A program made the position numbers and the translations under genes. The notes under the pieces are model-generated. The model had not been told where the DNA came from. It saw only the letters and a program-made list of their open reading frames with translations, and made no database searches. This document shows, piece by piece, positions 30,934-41,394 of a DNA stretch of 45,083 bases (position 1 is its first letter; every line of letters starts with the position of its first letter). Where the stretch lies: NCBI GenBank assembly GCA_030527705.1, contig JAUNAI010000002.1, forward strand, positions 2,559 to 47,641. Reading direction: 5' to 3'. This DNA is from Planctomycetia bacterium (GTDB taxonomy: Bacteria; Planctomycetota; Planctomycetia; Pirellulales; Thermoguttaceae).

Positions 30934-33900
30934 TTATTCCTGATCGTTGAGTTGAATCCGTAACGTTTCCTGCGCGATGTCCTCCAATTCGCGGGCGAAA
31001 TCGTCATCGTTGAACAGGTCATCCATTGGTACTTCCGAAACGGCTGTCGCAAGATTGACCTGCGTATCTTCCATGACGGAATCCACCATGGATGGATTTA
31101 CCGACGTTTTAGCCTCGGCCGGGGTCCATTCTTCCCACGCCTGTTCATTCGCAGCGACGGTAGCCTGTTCGACCGCTTGGGTGGCGGACTCGACAAGCAT
31201 TGCGTTCCAGTCACTTTCCGCCATGATATTAGAAGCGGTAGTAAGGAGAATACCGTTCTGAACTTCACTGCCGAGGGTGCAGGCAACCGTTCCGCTAATC
31301 GCATCCGGACGCACGCCATTCACTGAACCACCTTCCTTACGAGCATTGGCTACGATTTCAGCGTCGAGATCGGAAATCTCATGACGGATACCGGTACCAA
31401 TCATGTCGTTCATCAGGTCGCCGTTCGTGACTACATGACCATTGAAAATGTAATGTACATTACCATCTTCGGCCTTGTAGGTGGAAGTCGTACCATCAAT
31501 CAGCGAGTTATATCCATCGTAAGACGGACTCATGCCGAGCGCGTGCCCAAGTTCATGGAGGAGTACCGAGTACAGGTCATACTGGTCACTGATGACGTTA
31601 TCACTCGAACCAGCATACCAGCCCATTCCGAGCGCGTCGGAATCGAGATACACCACTGCGGAGTTCGGTTTCCCGAATTCATCGCAACCAAGGAGCAACG
31701 TTTCCGCGAGGCAACCACCGTCGACATTCTCGTAATCTTTTACGATAATCTGGACGTTAAGGTTCAGTTCTTCACCGAGCTTTTCACTCCAAGAGAGAAT
31801 CGCGTCGTTGAGCGTGTCCGCCACGTTCGAGTCACCTTCCGTATCGAGCGTCGCACCAATCCACGTCTGGAAGAAGTTCATCGGATACATCACTTCCACG
31901 TTACTGTCGCGGCTTACGTTGTAGTTCTGCGCGAAGGAAACCAGGTCGTTAATGTCGATTTTTCCACTGTTATTGAAGTCCATCGCCCAGATTCGAGCGT
32001 CTGTCGTATCAACGGAATTCTGACCGAATTCGTGCGCGAACAGTACCAGGTCTTTAATGTCAATCAGTCCATCGTCGTTCGCATCGTACACGGAGGCGAA
32101 AACTTTCGTGTTGACATAAACCTGTTCGTTCACCTGTAACAGGGCGGTAGCCGAGTCACGTAGGAGGACATTCGACAGCTGGAGGCCCATCGAAACGGAA
32201 TTCAGCGTATCCGCCGCCACGTTGTCGGTTCCAACAGATTCCAGCTGAACCCGACCGAGCAGGACGAAACCATCTTCACGAGTGATGGCGTTCATCAAGT
32301 CGCCGCGGATACCGGAAACTTTACCATTAGCGTCGTTAATCGTAACTTCATTACCGTTCAGGACGTTCGTGCTGTACTCGAAGCCGGTCGCGGTGAAGTA
32401 ATCGGTATTATACAGCAGATTCAGATCGAAACTGGAAATGTCGGTTCCGATTTCCTGCGTATTCACCCACAACTCGACCCACGAGGAATCCCATTCCGTG
32501 ATGTAGGCATCACTTTCGCGGAGGGTGTCGGACGTTTCCACATCGGACTTATCCTTCACAACGGACATGTACACGCCGTTACCTTCCACAACCGTCTCAC
32601 GATTGGCGGTGTTACCCTTGACAGGCGTTCTGTTGGAGTAGTCGGTAATGACCGTCTGCGCCTGTGAAATCACACCTGCGCCAGTGATGTTACCAGCGGT
32701 ATCGATTTTGCTACCAGCGAGACCGATACCGGGGTAATTTTCGCCGTAGGCTTTATTCGCATTAATAACCATCGCCATCGTTGAATTACTTACCGTTTCA
32801 CCGATTTCCACAGGTCCAGCAGCAGTAAAGTTCAGGTAGGACAGCAAGTAATCCTCGTTGCAGTAACCATCACCAATTGCACCAGAAGTGGTTAGTGCTT
32901 TAAGTGTATTCGCCGTAAGAGTAAATTTCTCGAAACCGTCTGTACCCATTTCACGATTTCCACTGCGGATGTCCTGGGTATTCAAGACATTAACACCTTT
33001 TAGGAATACCGTTACATCGGAGTATAACGCGAATGCCTGATAGTAACTCAAAACATCCTTGTTGAAAATCGGCAGGTTACACTGTAACCAGACCTGATAG
33101 GAATAGGTGTTGTTGGCACTAGTTGAGGCATAATCGATGAAGTCATCCGTGTCGAACGACGTGGGCAGGTTACCACCGTTGTCCTGTACGGTCGCACCTT
33201 CGACGATACCCGTTACGATTTCGAATGGCTTCACGAAGTCCGTGGAAACCTTAATGGACATTTCCGTGCCACCGTTGAATGTCAGTTTCATGTACTCTTC
33301 CGTACGGTCCTGCGTCACGTCGTACGGCAGGTAGTAAACCGAAAATTTACCGGTTGTCGCATCATAACCAATATACTGGAACGGACTGTTCGGATCGGTC
33401 GCGGTGGAAACGACCTGAATTTCACGGGCTTCACGATTTCCGTCAACTGTCAGACTGAATACCGTAATCGTTTCCGTGGAGGAAACCAGTTTTTCACATA
33501 TCGCACTATCCAGCGTCAGGCCCAGATCATGCTCGAGGTAAACCGTATGTTCCACCACCGTACCATCATTCGTAATTTCACGAGTCGCTTCGTAAATTTT
33601 GATGATGGTATCCGTATCAGCCTTCTGCGTGTTCAGGACCAGTTCGGTTAGGAGACTGCTATCCTTCGCAAAATTGGAACCTGCGAGGATTTTCGACCCT
33701 GTTTTAATCTCAAGGTATTTCGGATTGCCAGACGTCTTACCATATAAAGACATATCTTGTGAAAGAGTAATGTCTTCTGTAAGCGTGTACTCTGATCGGA
33801 AAATCAGTCGGAGATCACCATCTTCCGTTTCCCCAAATTCTGCAATCGTAGCACCGAGGCTGGTAAATTCAGTCGGATCACCATTACAGTAGAACGTGGT

Positions 33901-36900
33901 GTTTTTCGGAATAACGGTTCCAGCTTTCAAAATAGTTCCAGCTTTCAGGACCGTTCCTGAAATGGCTTTAATATCACATTCCAACACGATATCTTCGGAT
34001 ACAGTTGTATCAGACGGGAACACCGTGCCAGCAGGATGCGTTTCCGTTGCCGGTATATACGGATTCAGACTTTCGTCCTTGATCATCGTTTCGCCACCGA
34101 CAGCGACGTAAATCTTCTGCTCAACAGTCTGGGCACTTCCATCTTTTGCGATGATGGTATACTCGTAAACGCCCATTGGGCAGTCACTGGCAATGCTGAT
34201 GGTTGCAGCGGAATCCTGCGTTTTACTCACGATTGTAATCGCGTCGCCGTCCGGGTCAGTGAACATACCACCGAACAGGTCCTGAAGATTCAGCACATCT
34301 CCCGGTTTGGCCGAGACAATAAAGTTCGCGTCTTCTTTCGGAGCCGGAGCGTCGTTCTTGTTGTTGATGGTCAGGATGATCGGGAAGTCCGTCTGAATCG
34401 CAACCGCATCACCGACAGCCGTATCTTTAACCGTCAGAGTAACCGTGACCGTACCGTGGAAATCTTTGTCATCCGGCGTGAAAATGAGGTTGCCAGTCGC
34501 TTTATCGTAAGTGACCGTTCCTGTTGTTTCGTAGCCCGTACGAGCATCGGTGACCGTGTAACCTTCTTTAACGACGATTTCCAGGTCATTGAATGCTGTA
34601 TCGTTGTTCACATCGACGATTTTGTCACCCATGTTCAGGCTGTAAATCGGATTTTTAGCCGTCTGGTCTTCCTGGTCTTCCTGAACCGTCCACTGATACG
34701 CACCATCCACAACTTCAGTCTGAGCAATTTCACTCCACGTCGGCGCCCAGTTGACGTCGGTGATGTTGAGGTAAATGTGAGCTGAGAATTCTTCACCATT
34801 CAGGGTCAGCGTGTAGGTTAGGTTATGTTCACCACGAGCATAAGCCGGAATAGTGATTTCAATGTTCCCCGCGTCTGTGACGACGTACGTATAACCTTCG
34901 GGCAGACCAGCAACTGCGCCAATCGTCGCGCCCGCTTCGCTGCACAGTTCACTGTACAGAATCGTGACTTTCTGCGCTTCCTGAGCACGTTCCACCGTTT
35001 CGGTCACAGAGTGCGCCGCCGCACTGAACTGGAGCGTGTAGGTATTTTCCGCTGTCTGGCCAGTTGAATCATTCTTCACGGTATAAGTGAACTGAATTTC
35101 CACACCATCGAGTGCTTCCCATACCGTGTCGGCTGCGTCGGCGTACAGCGTAGTCGTGTTACCTTCCGTAACGGAATAGAGGGTAAACTTGACATCTGTT
35201 CCTACATTTTCCATCAAGATACAGTACGTTGCGTCGCCTTTCGTAATGTTAATCGCATTTTTGCCGTCCACTGTCGTGGATTTTACCGTGTCGGTTTCCT
35301 TCAGCGTCATCGAAATGAATGCGACATTCCCACTATCCGTATCGGTATCGCAACCCGCCATGATAGAATCCTGCGTAATGAAGGCAGATTCATCATTGAC
35401 CGGGAAATAACCGAGGTTCGGCTTGGTGTACGGAACGACTTCCGTGTTCGTGACTTCCACGACAACGGTATTTTCTACACCGTTAGCAGAGAATATCAGC
35501 GTCGCATTTCCGTAAGCATTTTCCGCAAGCGTAAAGCTGATTTCTCCATCCGCAATGGTTGGTTCACCGACGAACAGGGACGTACACTGCGTCTGCGTGC
35601 GGTTTCCATCCGCCGTTGTGACGGTATTACCGTTGGCAGTCTCGTTAGTCACATTAACCACCCAATTTACAGCATCAACTGTGTAACCGCCCCACGCGTC
35701 ATCCGGGTTAAACAGATTTTTTGCTGTGACAGTGATCGTCTGCATGCCAGAATTTTCGGCAACAGACAGTTTTTCAGCAGAAACACTCTGAATACCAGCC
35801 CACTTGATGGTCACGTTAATCGTGTATTTTTTCTCGATTTCGTTTTCACCATCTTTCACCGTGACGGTCATCGTCGCGTTACCGTATTTACCCGCGGAAG
35901 GATTCCACGTTACGACTTTACCGGAAATGTCACAGGGGTCTTCTGTTCCATTGGCAATGACGGTCGCACTTTCGATCGTCCACTGGTCGCCTTCCGGGTC
36001 ATTGAAGTAATCCGACAGATCAAACGTGTAAGACGGATTATCTTGACTTACGTCCTGCGTGATGGGGTCGGTATCCAATTTTACCTGATCCACCGGCAGA
36101 TTCGTCTTGGAAATCGTCGCTTTTTCAGTCGTAATTGCCTGTTCGTACACGTCGGTCAGCGTTACCGTCAGCGTTCCGACAGTGTGCACCGCACGGACCG
36201 CAGCTTTGTCGTTCAGCGTGAACGTGAGGACCCAGTTGTCGCCATCCAGTTCCTGTTTCGTCAGCGAGATAGCGTCGTCCAACTTGCTCTCGCTCGTGAA
36301 ATTGAACGTATAGGTCAGTTTTTCTTTACCGTTGTTCGCGTCCGTATCGTTGAAGAGCGCATCAATTTCCGCTTTCGTGTAGGTGACCGTGACCGTATTT
36401 ACCGTATCACTTTCCGGATACGTGAAGGAATTGTCTTTCAGCGTAACGTTCGTCAGAATCGGCGAGTGGTCATAGGAAACTGTAATGACTTTATTAACGC
36501 CCGTTTCGTCAGTCCAGACCGTCTCATTTCCAGCATCGTCTTTCACTTTGAACTGGAATTTCGTGTCGCCGAAGGAGAGATCCGTAACGCCAGTTTCAGC
36601 ATCATAATCTGTCCATTTACCACCATTGGCGGAATACTGAATCGTGTATTCCGAAGTTTCCGCGATGTCGAAATTGAACTTCGCATAGTTGAGCGTGGTG
36701 GAACCGGAATTTTCCACGATGAGCGAGTTACCCACGAGCGTAATGCTGTCGATGACCGGAGGTTTCGTGTCGACCGTGATAGAAGAACCGATGGTTGCCG
36801 TGTCGGTTTTATTGCTTGCCGCGTCGATGATTTCGTAGGTGAACGCATGTGCGCCGTCAGCGAGATTGTCAACCGTCACTTCGGTCGGGAATACGCCATT

Positions 36901-39900
36901 TTTGGCTTTCACCGTCTTCACTTCTGTACCATTATCGTAAATGACGAGCCAGCAGTCACTTGCGTCAGTCAGACCGTTCGTGATGGTGAACGTCTGGGAC
37001 GTTTCTTTCGTCGGCGTTGCGTCATTTTTCAGCGTCACGGAACCGGTAAAGGTCGGGACCGTTTTGTCGAAAGTAATGCTGTAACTCACGGACGGGTCGG
37101 TTTCCGTCGACGCTTCCGTAATACCGTCATTGCCCCAGAATTTCAGGGTGTAAACGCCTTCCGTCGTCAGCGTAGCAGTTCCGGTTGCCGTGGCAGTTTT
37201 CGTATCCGTGATATTGCCTTCACCACAGATAATGATGTTGCCATCCGGACCGACAAGCACCCACGCGGCACTCACAATCGCAGTATCGTCCGTAATCGTC
37301 GCGTTAAAGGTGAAATTACCGTCTTTAATCGCGAAGTTGCCCGCCTCGTATGCGGAATTGTTCGTGACCGTCAGATTTCCCGGTTTCACCGTCGGTGCTT
37401 CATTATCGTAAATGTACTCAATGTTCAACTGAAGCTCAATCGTTTCATCGAATTCATCCTTCAGCGTGACATTCAGCGTGGCGAAAAGGTCGTTGTCGAG
37501 CGTGACCTCTTCCATGTCGAGAATCAGCTTGCCGTTCACGATTTCCGCGGATTCAATCGCGTCGTTGTTCGTGAGCGCAATCTGTCCGACCTGCTCGAGC
37601 GTCTTTTCATCTGTGATGTAATCCGCGAGGTCCAGAACGATTTTACCAGCGTAATTGCCGGAAGTTTCCTTGAAACCAACGCTCAGGAGCTGGTCGAAAA
37701 CAGCTTTATCAACCGTGCCAAGTCCCGGAATTACCGTGCTGGCATCAGCTTTATAACCTGTATTCGTCGTGTTCGCAACTGGTTTCTTGTTGTAAATAAT
37801 CGTGAACGTGTTGGACACTTCACTCTTATTACCCGCGGCGTCTTCCGAAACAAGCGTGAAGGTGTTTTCGCCGTACTTGAGCGTGACTTCATAAGACTCG
37901 CCGAACGTAATTTCTTCACCGTTCAGGTAAAGTTTCTCCACGCCGGAAAGGTTATCCGCATAATTGAAGTTCAGCGTGTACGATTCATTTTCCGTCTTGG
38001 GGTCCGTATTTGTGATTTCCGCAGTCGGCGCGGTCATATCAACCACGTAATCTTCAATCGTCGCGGTAGTGTAGTTGCCCGCGTTGTCCCAGACGGTGAG
38101 CGTAAACGTATACGTTCCGTCCGCAAGCGTTTCATCGCCCGGCTGATCGTTATAAATACCGTTGCCGGAAATCGGAAATTCTGCCTTGAACGTACCGGAA
38201 ACTTCTTTACCATCCACAGTGGTTCCGCTGTAGGTAATCTCACGGTTCATCGCTTCCGTGCCTGCGTTGGTCACGTTGAAATTCAGCGTCGGCTGATCTT
38301 TGGTCGGAGTCGCTACAGTCGGCTTGAAACTATCCGTAACAATCGCTCCTTTTAACTCGGTATCGACAGTAATCGTATCAAACGTAACCGCCTCTGGCGT
38401 CTCGTTACCGAATTTGTCCGCAGACGTATAGGAAATTTTGATTACGTCGTCATTTTTCAGATTGTTCAGCTTAATAGTTGCCGTGCTGTTTTCGAACTCT
38501 TCCAGAGTGACGTTCTTGACTTCAATGTCGTTTACCGTAATCGAAACATTTGCCGATGTGATTTCGCTCTTGTCCGTGATGCTCAATTTAATCTCGGCAG
38601 TATCTTTGTTGGTCGTGAGGTCAGCGGTATTGATTATACCCTTGAAATCTTCATTTTGGTTCGTGAAAGAAACCACCGGAGCAGCCACATCGTTTGTGAT
38701 ATGAATCGTAAATTCAATTTCTTCACGTTTTGCGTCGCCTTCGCCGTAGAACGCGGTTTTTCCATGTTCGTCGGTATAGGAAATCGTTACGTTGGAAGTA
38801 TATTTCACGATAGTGGTCGAATTGCACTCATTCAGTGTCAAAACGAGGTTTCCATTTTTGTCGATATTTTTATTCGTGACCGCCTGACCGTCGTATAGAA
38901 CTGTGATTCTATCCAAGTCAATCGTGGAACCATCGGTTTCATTGAACAGACTGGCAACATTTTCGATAATATATTTCGAATCCTTGTCGTTACGGAGATA
39001 CTCATCAGGCTGTTTGTCATACTTCTGCCCATTTTCCGTAATCTGCGGAACCTGATTGTACGTGTATTTATACGTCGCGGATTCCGTGTTGCCTGCGATG
39101 TCGGAAACGGTAAACACAATCGTATTTTCACCATGATTGAGCGTGAAATTCTCGAAAACGTACTGAACATCACCATCAACCACCGTGGGTGTGCCGGTGA
39201 GCGTATTTCCGTTGAGCGTCACTGTCGGATTCGTTTCCGCCGGGGCTTTCATGTTCGTGTCTTTCACAACGATCGTAAGCGTCTGATTCTCAGCATCCAC
39301 ATACATCGTACCTTCATAATCCGCCAAGAATCCCGGAGCGGTAATGGTCGGTTTCGTCGTGTCGATTGTGATTTCCTGCGTCTTGGACTCTGATTTATTA
39401 TTCAGAAGGTCACGCGTGTATGTCGTAAATGTGTACACACCGTCCGCCAACGCCGGCACGGTAAACGCATAGGAAAAATCGTACGTGTCACCATTTTGGG
39501 TGAATTCTTTTCCCGTCAGTTTATATTCGAGCTTCTGCGTCTGACCGTCTTTAATCGCATATTCCAGAACGATCCAGATTCCTTCAGAGGAACTGTTGAT
39601 TTCACTGACGATTTTCTCGTAATCCGCCTGACTAATGCCCGTTGCGGAGACGAGATAATTTGGCGAGTTGTCGGCCGTGTAGGTTTTCTCGGCATAAATC
39701 GTACTGGTCGAAGTAAGCGTGAGCGTTCCCGGCACGAGCGTCGGCGCGTCCGTATTCAAGTTAATTGTAAAGGTATTTTCACTACTTTCCGTACCCGCAT
39801 AACTCATGGTCGTGGAAATCGTGGAGTTATCCTCGACATCTTTCAGCGTCAGCGTGAAATTACCGTCCGCGTCCACCACGTAATTCAGTTCGTTGTCATT

Positions 39901-40797
39901 CGCGTACATGTCATCAATCGTGATCGTCTGCAGATTTCCGTCCACGTCGGTATACTCGATTTCACCAACAATCGTCATGCTCCCTTTCGGCGGCAATTTA
40001 CCGGAAACTTCGACTTCACCACCGGCCTGAGCGACCGTGTATTCCTGCGTCTCTTCATCAGTAAGCGTCGCATCCGTACCGTTCACATTCAGACCTTCCA
40101 GCGTCGGTTTCACGATGATCGTCTGCTCAATTTTCAGACCGGAATCATACGCGCCTTTTACCAACGCGTTGAATTCATCCTGACTCAGCTTTCCGTCACT
40201 GTTAAGGTCCAACAAGCGATTAAATTCCAGCGTAGAAATATTAATTCCATACTGCTGCTGGAACATCATGGCTGTCCGTTGCGAAATACCTTGTCCCTTG
40301 AGAACATTTCCGAATGATGAATAGTATTCCGTATATCCTACAGAACCATCACCATCGATAATGTCTCCCGGAGTAGTGAAAAGAACACTAATCTGATTGT
40401 CCTTATTCACACCATTTACCGTGACGGTATAGTCCGTACCAAGTCCCATGCGCAGGAGCAGAGTCGTGACACCATCTTCTTTAACCGATTTAATAATATC
40501 CTGACGCGTACCATTTTTATCTGTAATGGTAATGTCCGAAGCATCTACGTCGCCCTGAACATGCATCGCAATATACTGTAGTTGGTCTACGTCATTTTTG
40601 GTACTATTCAGGGTAACGTAAAACGTCTCCGCCTGAATACCGTCTTCGGCGGCAACCATTGAAACCGCGGAGAGCAAATGGCGTTCCTCCAGAGATTCCA
40701 ACTGAGGATTACGCGCTTTTCGGTTCATCGCCGGAACCATTTTTTTGCTACGAAGACCGGATTTGGAAAAATACTGGGTTTCAGTGTTCTTTTTCAT
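30934..40797 (-). CDS. Giant LEPR-XLL protein with Ig/cadherin-like repeats, dockerin and metzincin-like protease
   Basis: 3287 residues. LEPR-XLL segment LESLEERHLLSA (about 33-44) after a basic extension; an EF-hand (DLNSDGKLSQDEF, about 195-207); then some 2500 residues of Ig-like and cadherin-like domains (repeated ...NTFTLVSEDAAGNKSEV, ...FTPDDKDFHGTVTVTLTVKD). A cohesin-like domain (about 2765-2895, starting EWDSSWVELW) is followed by a dockerin (DANDDGLIDIKDLV and DFNNSGKIDINDLV, about 2900-2960). A metalloprotease domain (about 2975-3190) has HELGHALGM (zinc ligands H3081, H3085; E3082 catalytic) and a possible Met-turn (GDLMNDM). The usual third ligand at +10 is proline; a later histidine (NGHV or GIRHE) may replace it. 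The C-terminus is acidic. Probably a calcium-dependent surface protease or scaffold. Confidence 0.85.
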   Translation of the reverse strand: MKKNTETQYFSKSGLRSKKMVPAMNRKARNPQLESLEERHLLSAVSMVAAEDGIQAETFYVTLNSTKNDVDQLQYIAMHVQGDVDASDITITDKNGTRQDIIKSVKEDGVTTLLLRMGLGTDYTVTVNGVNKDNQISVLFTTPGDIIDGDGSVGYTEYYSSFGNVLKGQGISQRTAMMFQQQYGINISTLEFNRLLDLNSDGKLSQDEFNALVKGAYDSGLKIEQTIIVKPTLEGLNVNGTDATLTDEETQEYTVAQAGGEVEVSGKLPPKGSMTIVGEIEYTDVDGNLQTITIDDMYANDNELNYVVDADGNFTLTLKDVEDNSTISTTMSYAGTESSENTFTINLNTDAPTLVPGTLTLTSTSTIYAEKTYTADNSPNYLVSATGISQADYEKIVSEINSSSEGIWIVLEYAIKDGQTQKLEYKLTGKEFTQNGDTYDFSYAFTVPALADGVYTFTTYTRDLLNNKSESKTQEITIDTTKPTITAPGFLADYEGTMYVDAENQTLTIVVKDTNMKAPAETNPTVTLNGNTLTGTPTVVDGDVQYVFENFTLNHGENTIVFTVSDIAGNTESATYKYTYNQVPQITENGQKYDKQPDEYLRNDKDSKYIIENVASLFNETDGSTIDLDRITVLYDGQAVTNKNIDKNGNLVLTLNECNSTTIVKYTSNVTISYTDEHGKTAFYGEGDAKREEIEFTIHITNDVAAPVVSFTNQNEDFKGIINTADLTTNKDTAEIKLSITDKSEITSANVSITVNDIEVKNVTLEEFENSTATIKLNNLKNDDVIKISYTSADKFGNETPEAVTFDTITVDTELKGAIVTDSFKPTVATPTKDQPTLNFNVTNAGTEAMNREITYSGTTVDGKEVSGTFKAEFPISGNGIYNDQPGDETLADGTYTFTLTVWDNAGNYTTATIEDYVVDMTAPTAEITNTDPKTENESYTLNFNYADNLSGVEKLYLNGEEITFGESYEVTLKYGENTFTLVSEDAAGNKSEVSNTFTIIYNKKPVANTTNTGYKADASTVIPGLGTVDKAVFDQLLSVGFKETSGNYAGKIVLDLADYITDEKTLEQVGQIALTNNDAIESAEIVNGKLILDMEEVTLDNDLFATLNVTLKDEFDETIELQLNIEYIYDNEAPTVKPGNLTVTNNSAYEAGNFAIKDGNFTFNATITDDTAIVSAAWVLVGPDGNIIICGEGNITDTKTATATGTATLTTEGVYTLKFWGNDGITEASTETDPSVSYSITFDKTVPTFTGSVTLKNDATPTKETSQTFTITNGLTDASDCWLVIYDNGTEVKTVKAKNGVFPTEVTVDNLADGAHAFTYEIIDAASNKTDTATIGSSITVDTKPPVIDSITLVGNSLIVENSGSTTLNYAKFNFDIAETSEYTIQYSANGGKWTDYDAETGVTDLSFGDTKFQFKVKDDAGNETVWTDETGVNKVITVSYDHSPILTNVTLKDNSFTYPESDTVNTVTVTYTKAEIDALFNDTDANNGKEKLTYTFNFTSESKLDDAISLTKQELDGDNWVLTFTLNDKAAVRAVHTVGTLTVTLTDVYEQAITTEKATISKTNLPVDQVKLDTDPITQDVSQDNPSYTFDLSDYFNDPEGDQWTIESATVIANGTEDPCDISGKVVTWNPSAGKYGNATMTVTVKDGENEIEKKYTINVTIKWAGIQSVSAEKLSVAENSGMQTITVTAKNLFNPDDAWGGYTVDAVNWVVNVTNETANGNTVTTADGNRTQTQCTSLFVGEPTIADGEISFTLAENAYGNATLIFSANGVENTVVVEVTNTEVVPYTKPNLGYFPVNDESAFITQDSIMAGCDTDTDSGNVAFISMTLKETDTVKSTTVDGKNAINITKGDATYCILMENVGTDVKFTLYSVTEGNTTTLYADAADTVWEALDGVEIQFTYTVKNDSTGQTAENTYTLQFSAAAHSVTETVERAQEAQKVTILYSELCSEAGATIGAVAGLPEGYTYVVTDAGNIEITIPAYARGEHNLTYTLTLNGEEFSAHIYLNITDVNWAPTWSEIAQTEVVDGAYQWTVQEDQEDQTAKNPIYSLNMGDKIVDVNNDTAFNDLEIVVKEGYTVTDARTGYETTGTVTYDKATGNLIFTPDDKDFHGTVTVTLTVKDTAVGDAVAIQTDFPIILTINNKNDAPAPKEDANFIVSAKPGDVLNLQDLFGGMFTDPDGDAITIVSKTQDSAATISIASDCPMGVYEYTIIAKDGSAQTVEQKIYVAVGGETMIKDESLNPYIPATETHPAGTVFPSDTTVSEDIVLECDIKAISGTVLKAGTILKAGTVIPKNTTFYCNGDPTEFTSLGATIAEFGETEDGDLRLIFRSEYTLTEDITLSQDMSLYGKTSGNPKYLEIKTGSKILAGSNFAKDSSLLTELVLNTQKADTDTIIKIYEATREITNDGTVVEHTVYLEHDLGLTLDSAICEKLVSSTETITVFSLTVDGNREAREIQVVSTATDPNSPFQYIGYDATTGKFSVYYLPYDVTQDRTEEYMKLTFNGGTEMSIKVSTDFVKPFEIVTGIVEGATVQDNGGNLPTSFDTDDFIDYASTSANNTYSYQVWLQCNLPIFNKDVLSYYQAFALYSDVTVFLKGVNVLNTQDIRSGNREMGTDGFEKFTLTANTLKALTTSGAIGDGYCNEDYLLSYLNFTAAGPVEIGETVSNSTMAMVINANKAYGENYPGIGLAGSKIDTAGNITGAGVISQAQTVITDYSNRTPVKGNTANRETVVEGNGVYMSVVKDKSDVETSDTLRESDAYITEWDSSWVELWVNTQEIGTDISSFDLNLLYNTDYFTATGFEYSTNVLNGNEVTINDANGKVSGIRGDLMNAITREDGFVLLGRVQLESVGTDNVAADTLNSVSMGLQLSNVLLRDSATALLQVNEQVYVNTKVFASVYDANDDGLIDIKDLVLFAHEFGQNSVDTTDARIWAMDFNNSGKIDINDLVSFAQNYNVSRDSNVEVMYPMNFFQTWIGATLDTEGDSNVADTLNDAILSWSEKLGEELNLNVQIIVKDYENVDGGCLAETLLLGCDEFGKPNSAVVYLDSDALGMGWYAGSSDNVISDQYDLYSVLLHELGHALGMSPSYDGYNSLIDGTTSTYKAEDGNVHYIFNGHVVTNGDLMNDMIGTGIRHEISDLDAEIVANARKEGGSVNGVRPDAISGTVACTLGSEVQNGILLTTASNIMAESDWNAMLVESATQAVEQATVAANEQAWEEWTPAEAKTSVNPSMVDSVMEDTQVNLATAVSEVPMDDLFNDDDFARELEDIAQETLRIQLNDQE

Positions 40798-41394
40798 GAT
40801 TTTTTTCCACTCTATAGGGGTTAAACCGGGAGATTCGACTATTTCCTACACTACTGGATTACGAATCTGAAATCAATCCAGAGCGACCTCCGTATATCTG
40901 GAGGAATGATACCCGGTAAACGCTTACCACAGGGTTTAAATTGTTTTTCTCTTTTCAACTAGAAGTTTTCACATTGAATGAACTGGACTTTTAGTGAATA
41001 TGCCCCACTGGCAAACCTCTAGCGACATAGTACGTACCTTAAAAATACGAACTACTCTTATAATCGTCAAAATTTATACAACATTACAATAAATTCCACC
41101 CAAAACGTCAAGAATTTTGGAAAAATTCATACAACCAAAACAATCGACATTTCGTGAGTTTTAAAGTGTAATTTAACACAATAAATATTACGTGCGAAAA
41201 AAAAAGTAGTTCAAATGTTGTTGTTCTCCCATGAAACACTATCCCTACATTATATATTTTCACAACAATCGTATTTTTTGTAAATTTATAAAAATTCACT
41301 ATTTTTATCTTAACTAGTTATTCTGTCAGAACCGATAAATTCCATGAACTGGATATTCATACAACAGTCATTTATTTGACTAAGGGATTAAGTC
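40798..41394. promoter_or_regulatory. Divergent gap with structured leader and promoter of the larger giant gene
   Basis: This 597-base gap separates the divergent giant gene and porin and holds no supported gene. On the minus strand, TTGACG (41070-41065) and TATTTT (41047-41042) with a 17-base spacer could be the promoter of the giant gene, giving a leader of about 235 bases. Within that leader are three hairpins in a row: ACCC-TGT-GGTAA/TTACC-GGGT (40935-40911), CCTCC/GGAGG (40904-40887) and CTGGATT/AATCCAG (40881-40854). The porin has AAGGGA about 7 bases before its ATG, but I see no clear promoter for it. Confidence 0.45.

Noticed and set aside
36043-38355. A 770-codon open frame on the plus strand inside the larger giant gene
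   Set aside because: It is antisense to a well-supported Ig/cadherin-like coding region, and its product is Arg/Val/Phe-rich with no domain. It is a shadow of the minus-strand codons. The same applies to plus-strand frames at 39496-40317 and 34036-34785.
40985-41040. Possible c-di-GMP riboswitch from a GGCAAACC string on the plus strand
   Set aside because: The rest of the aptamer (GNRA-type loop, second conserved half) is absent, and no plus-strand gene follows closely.
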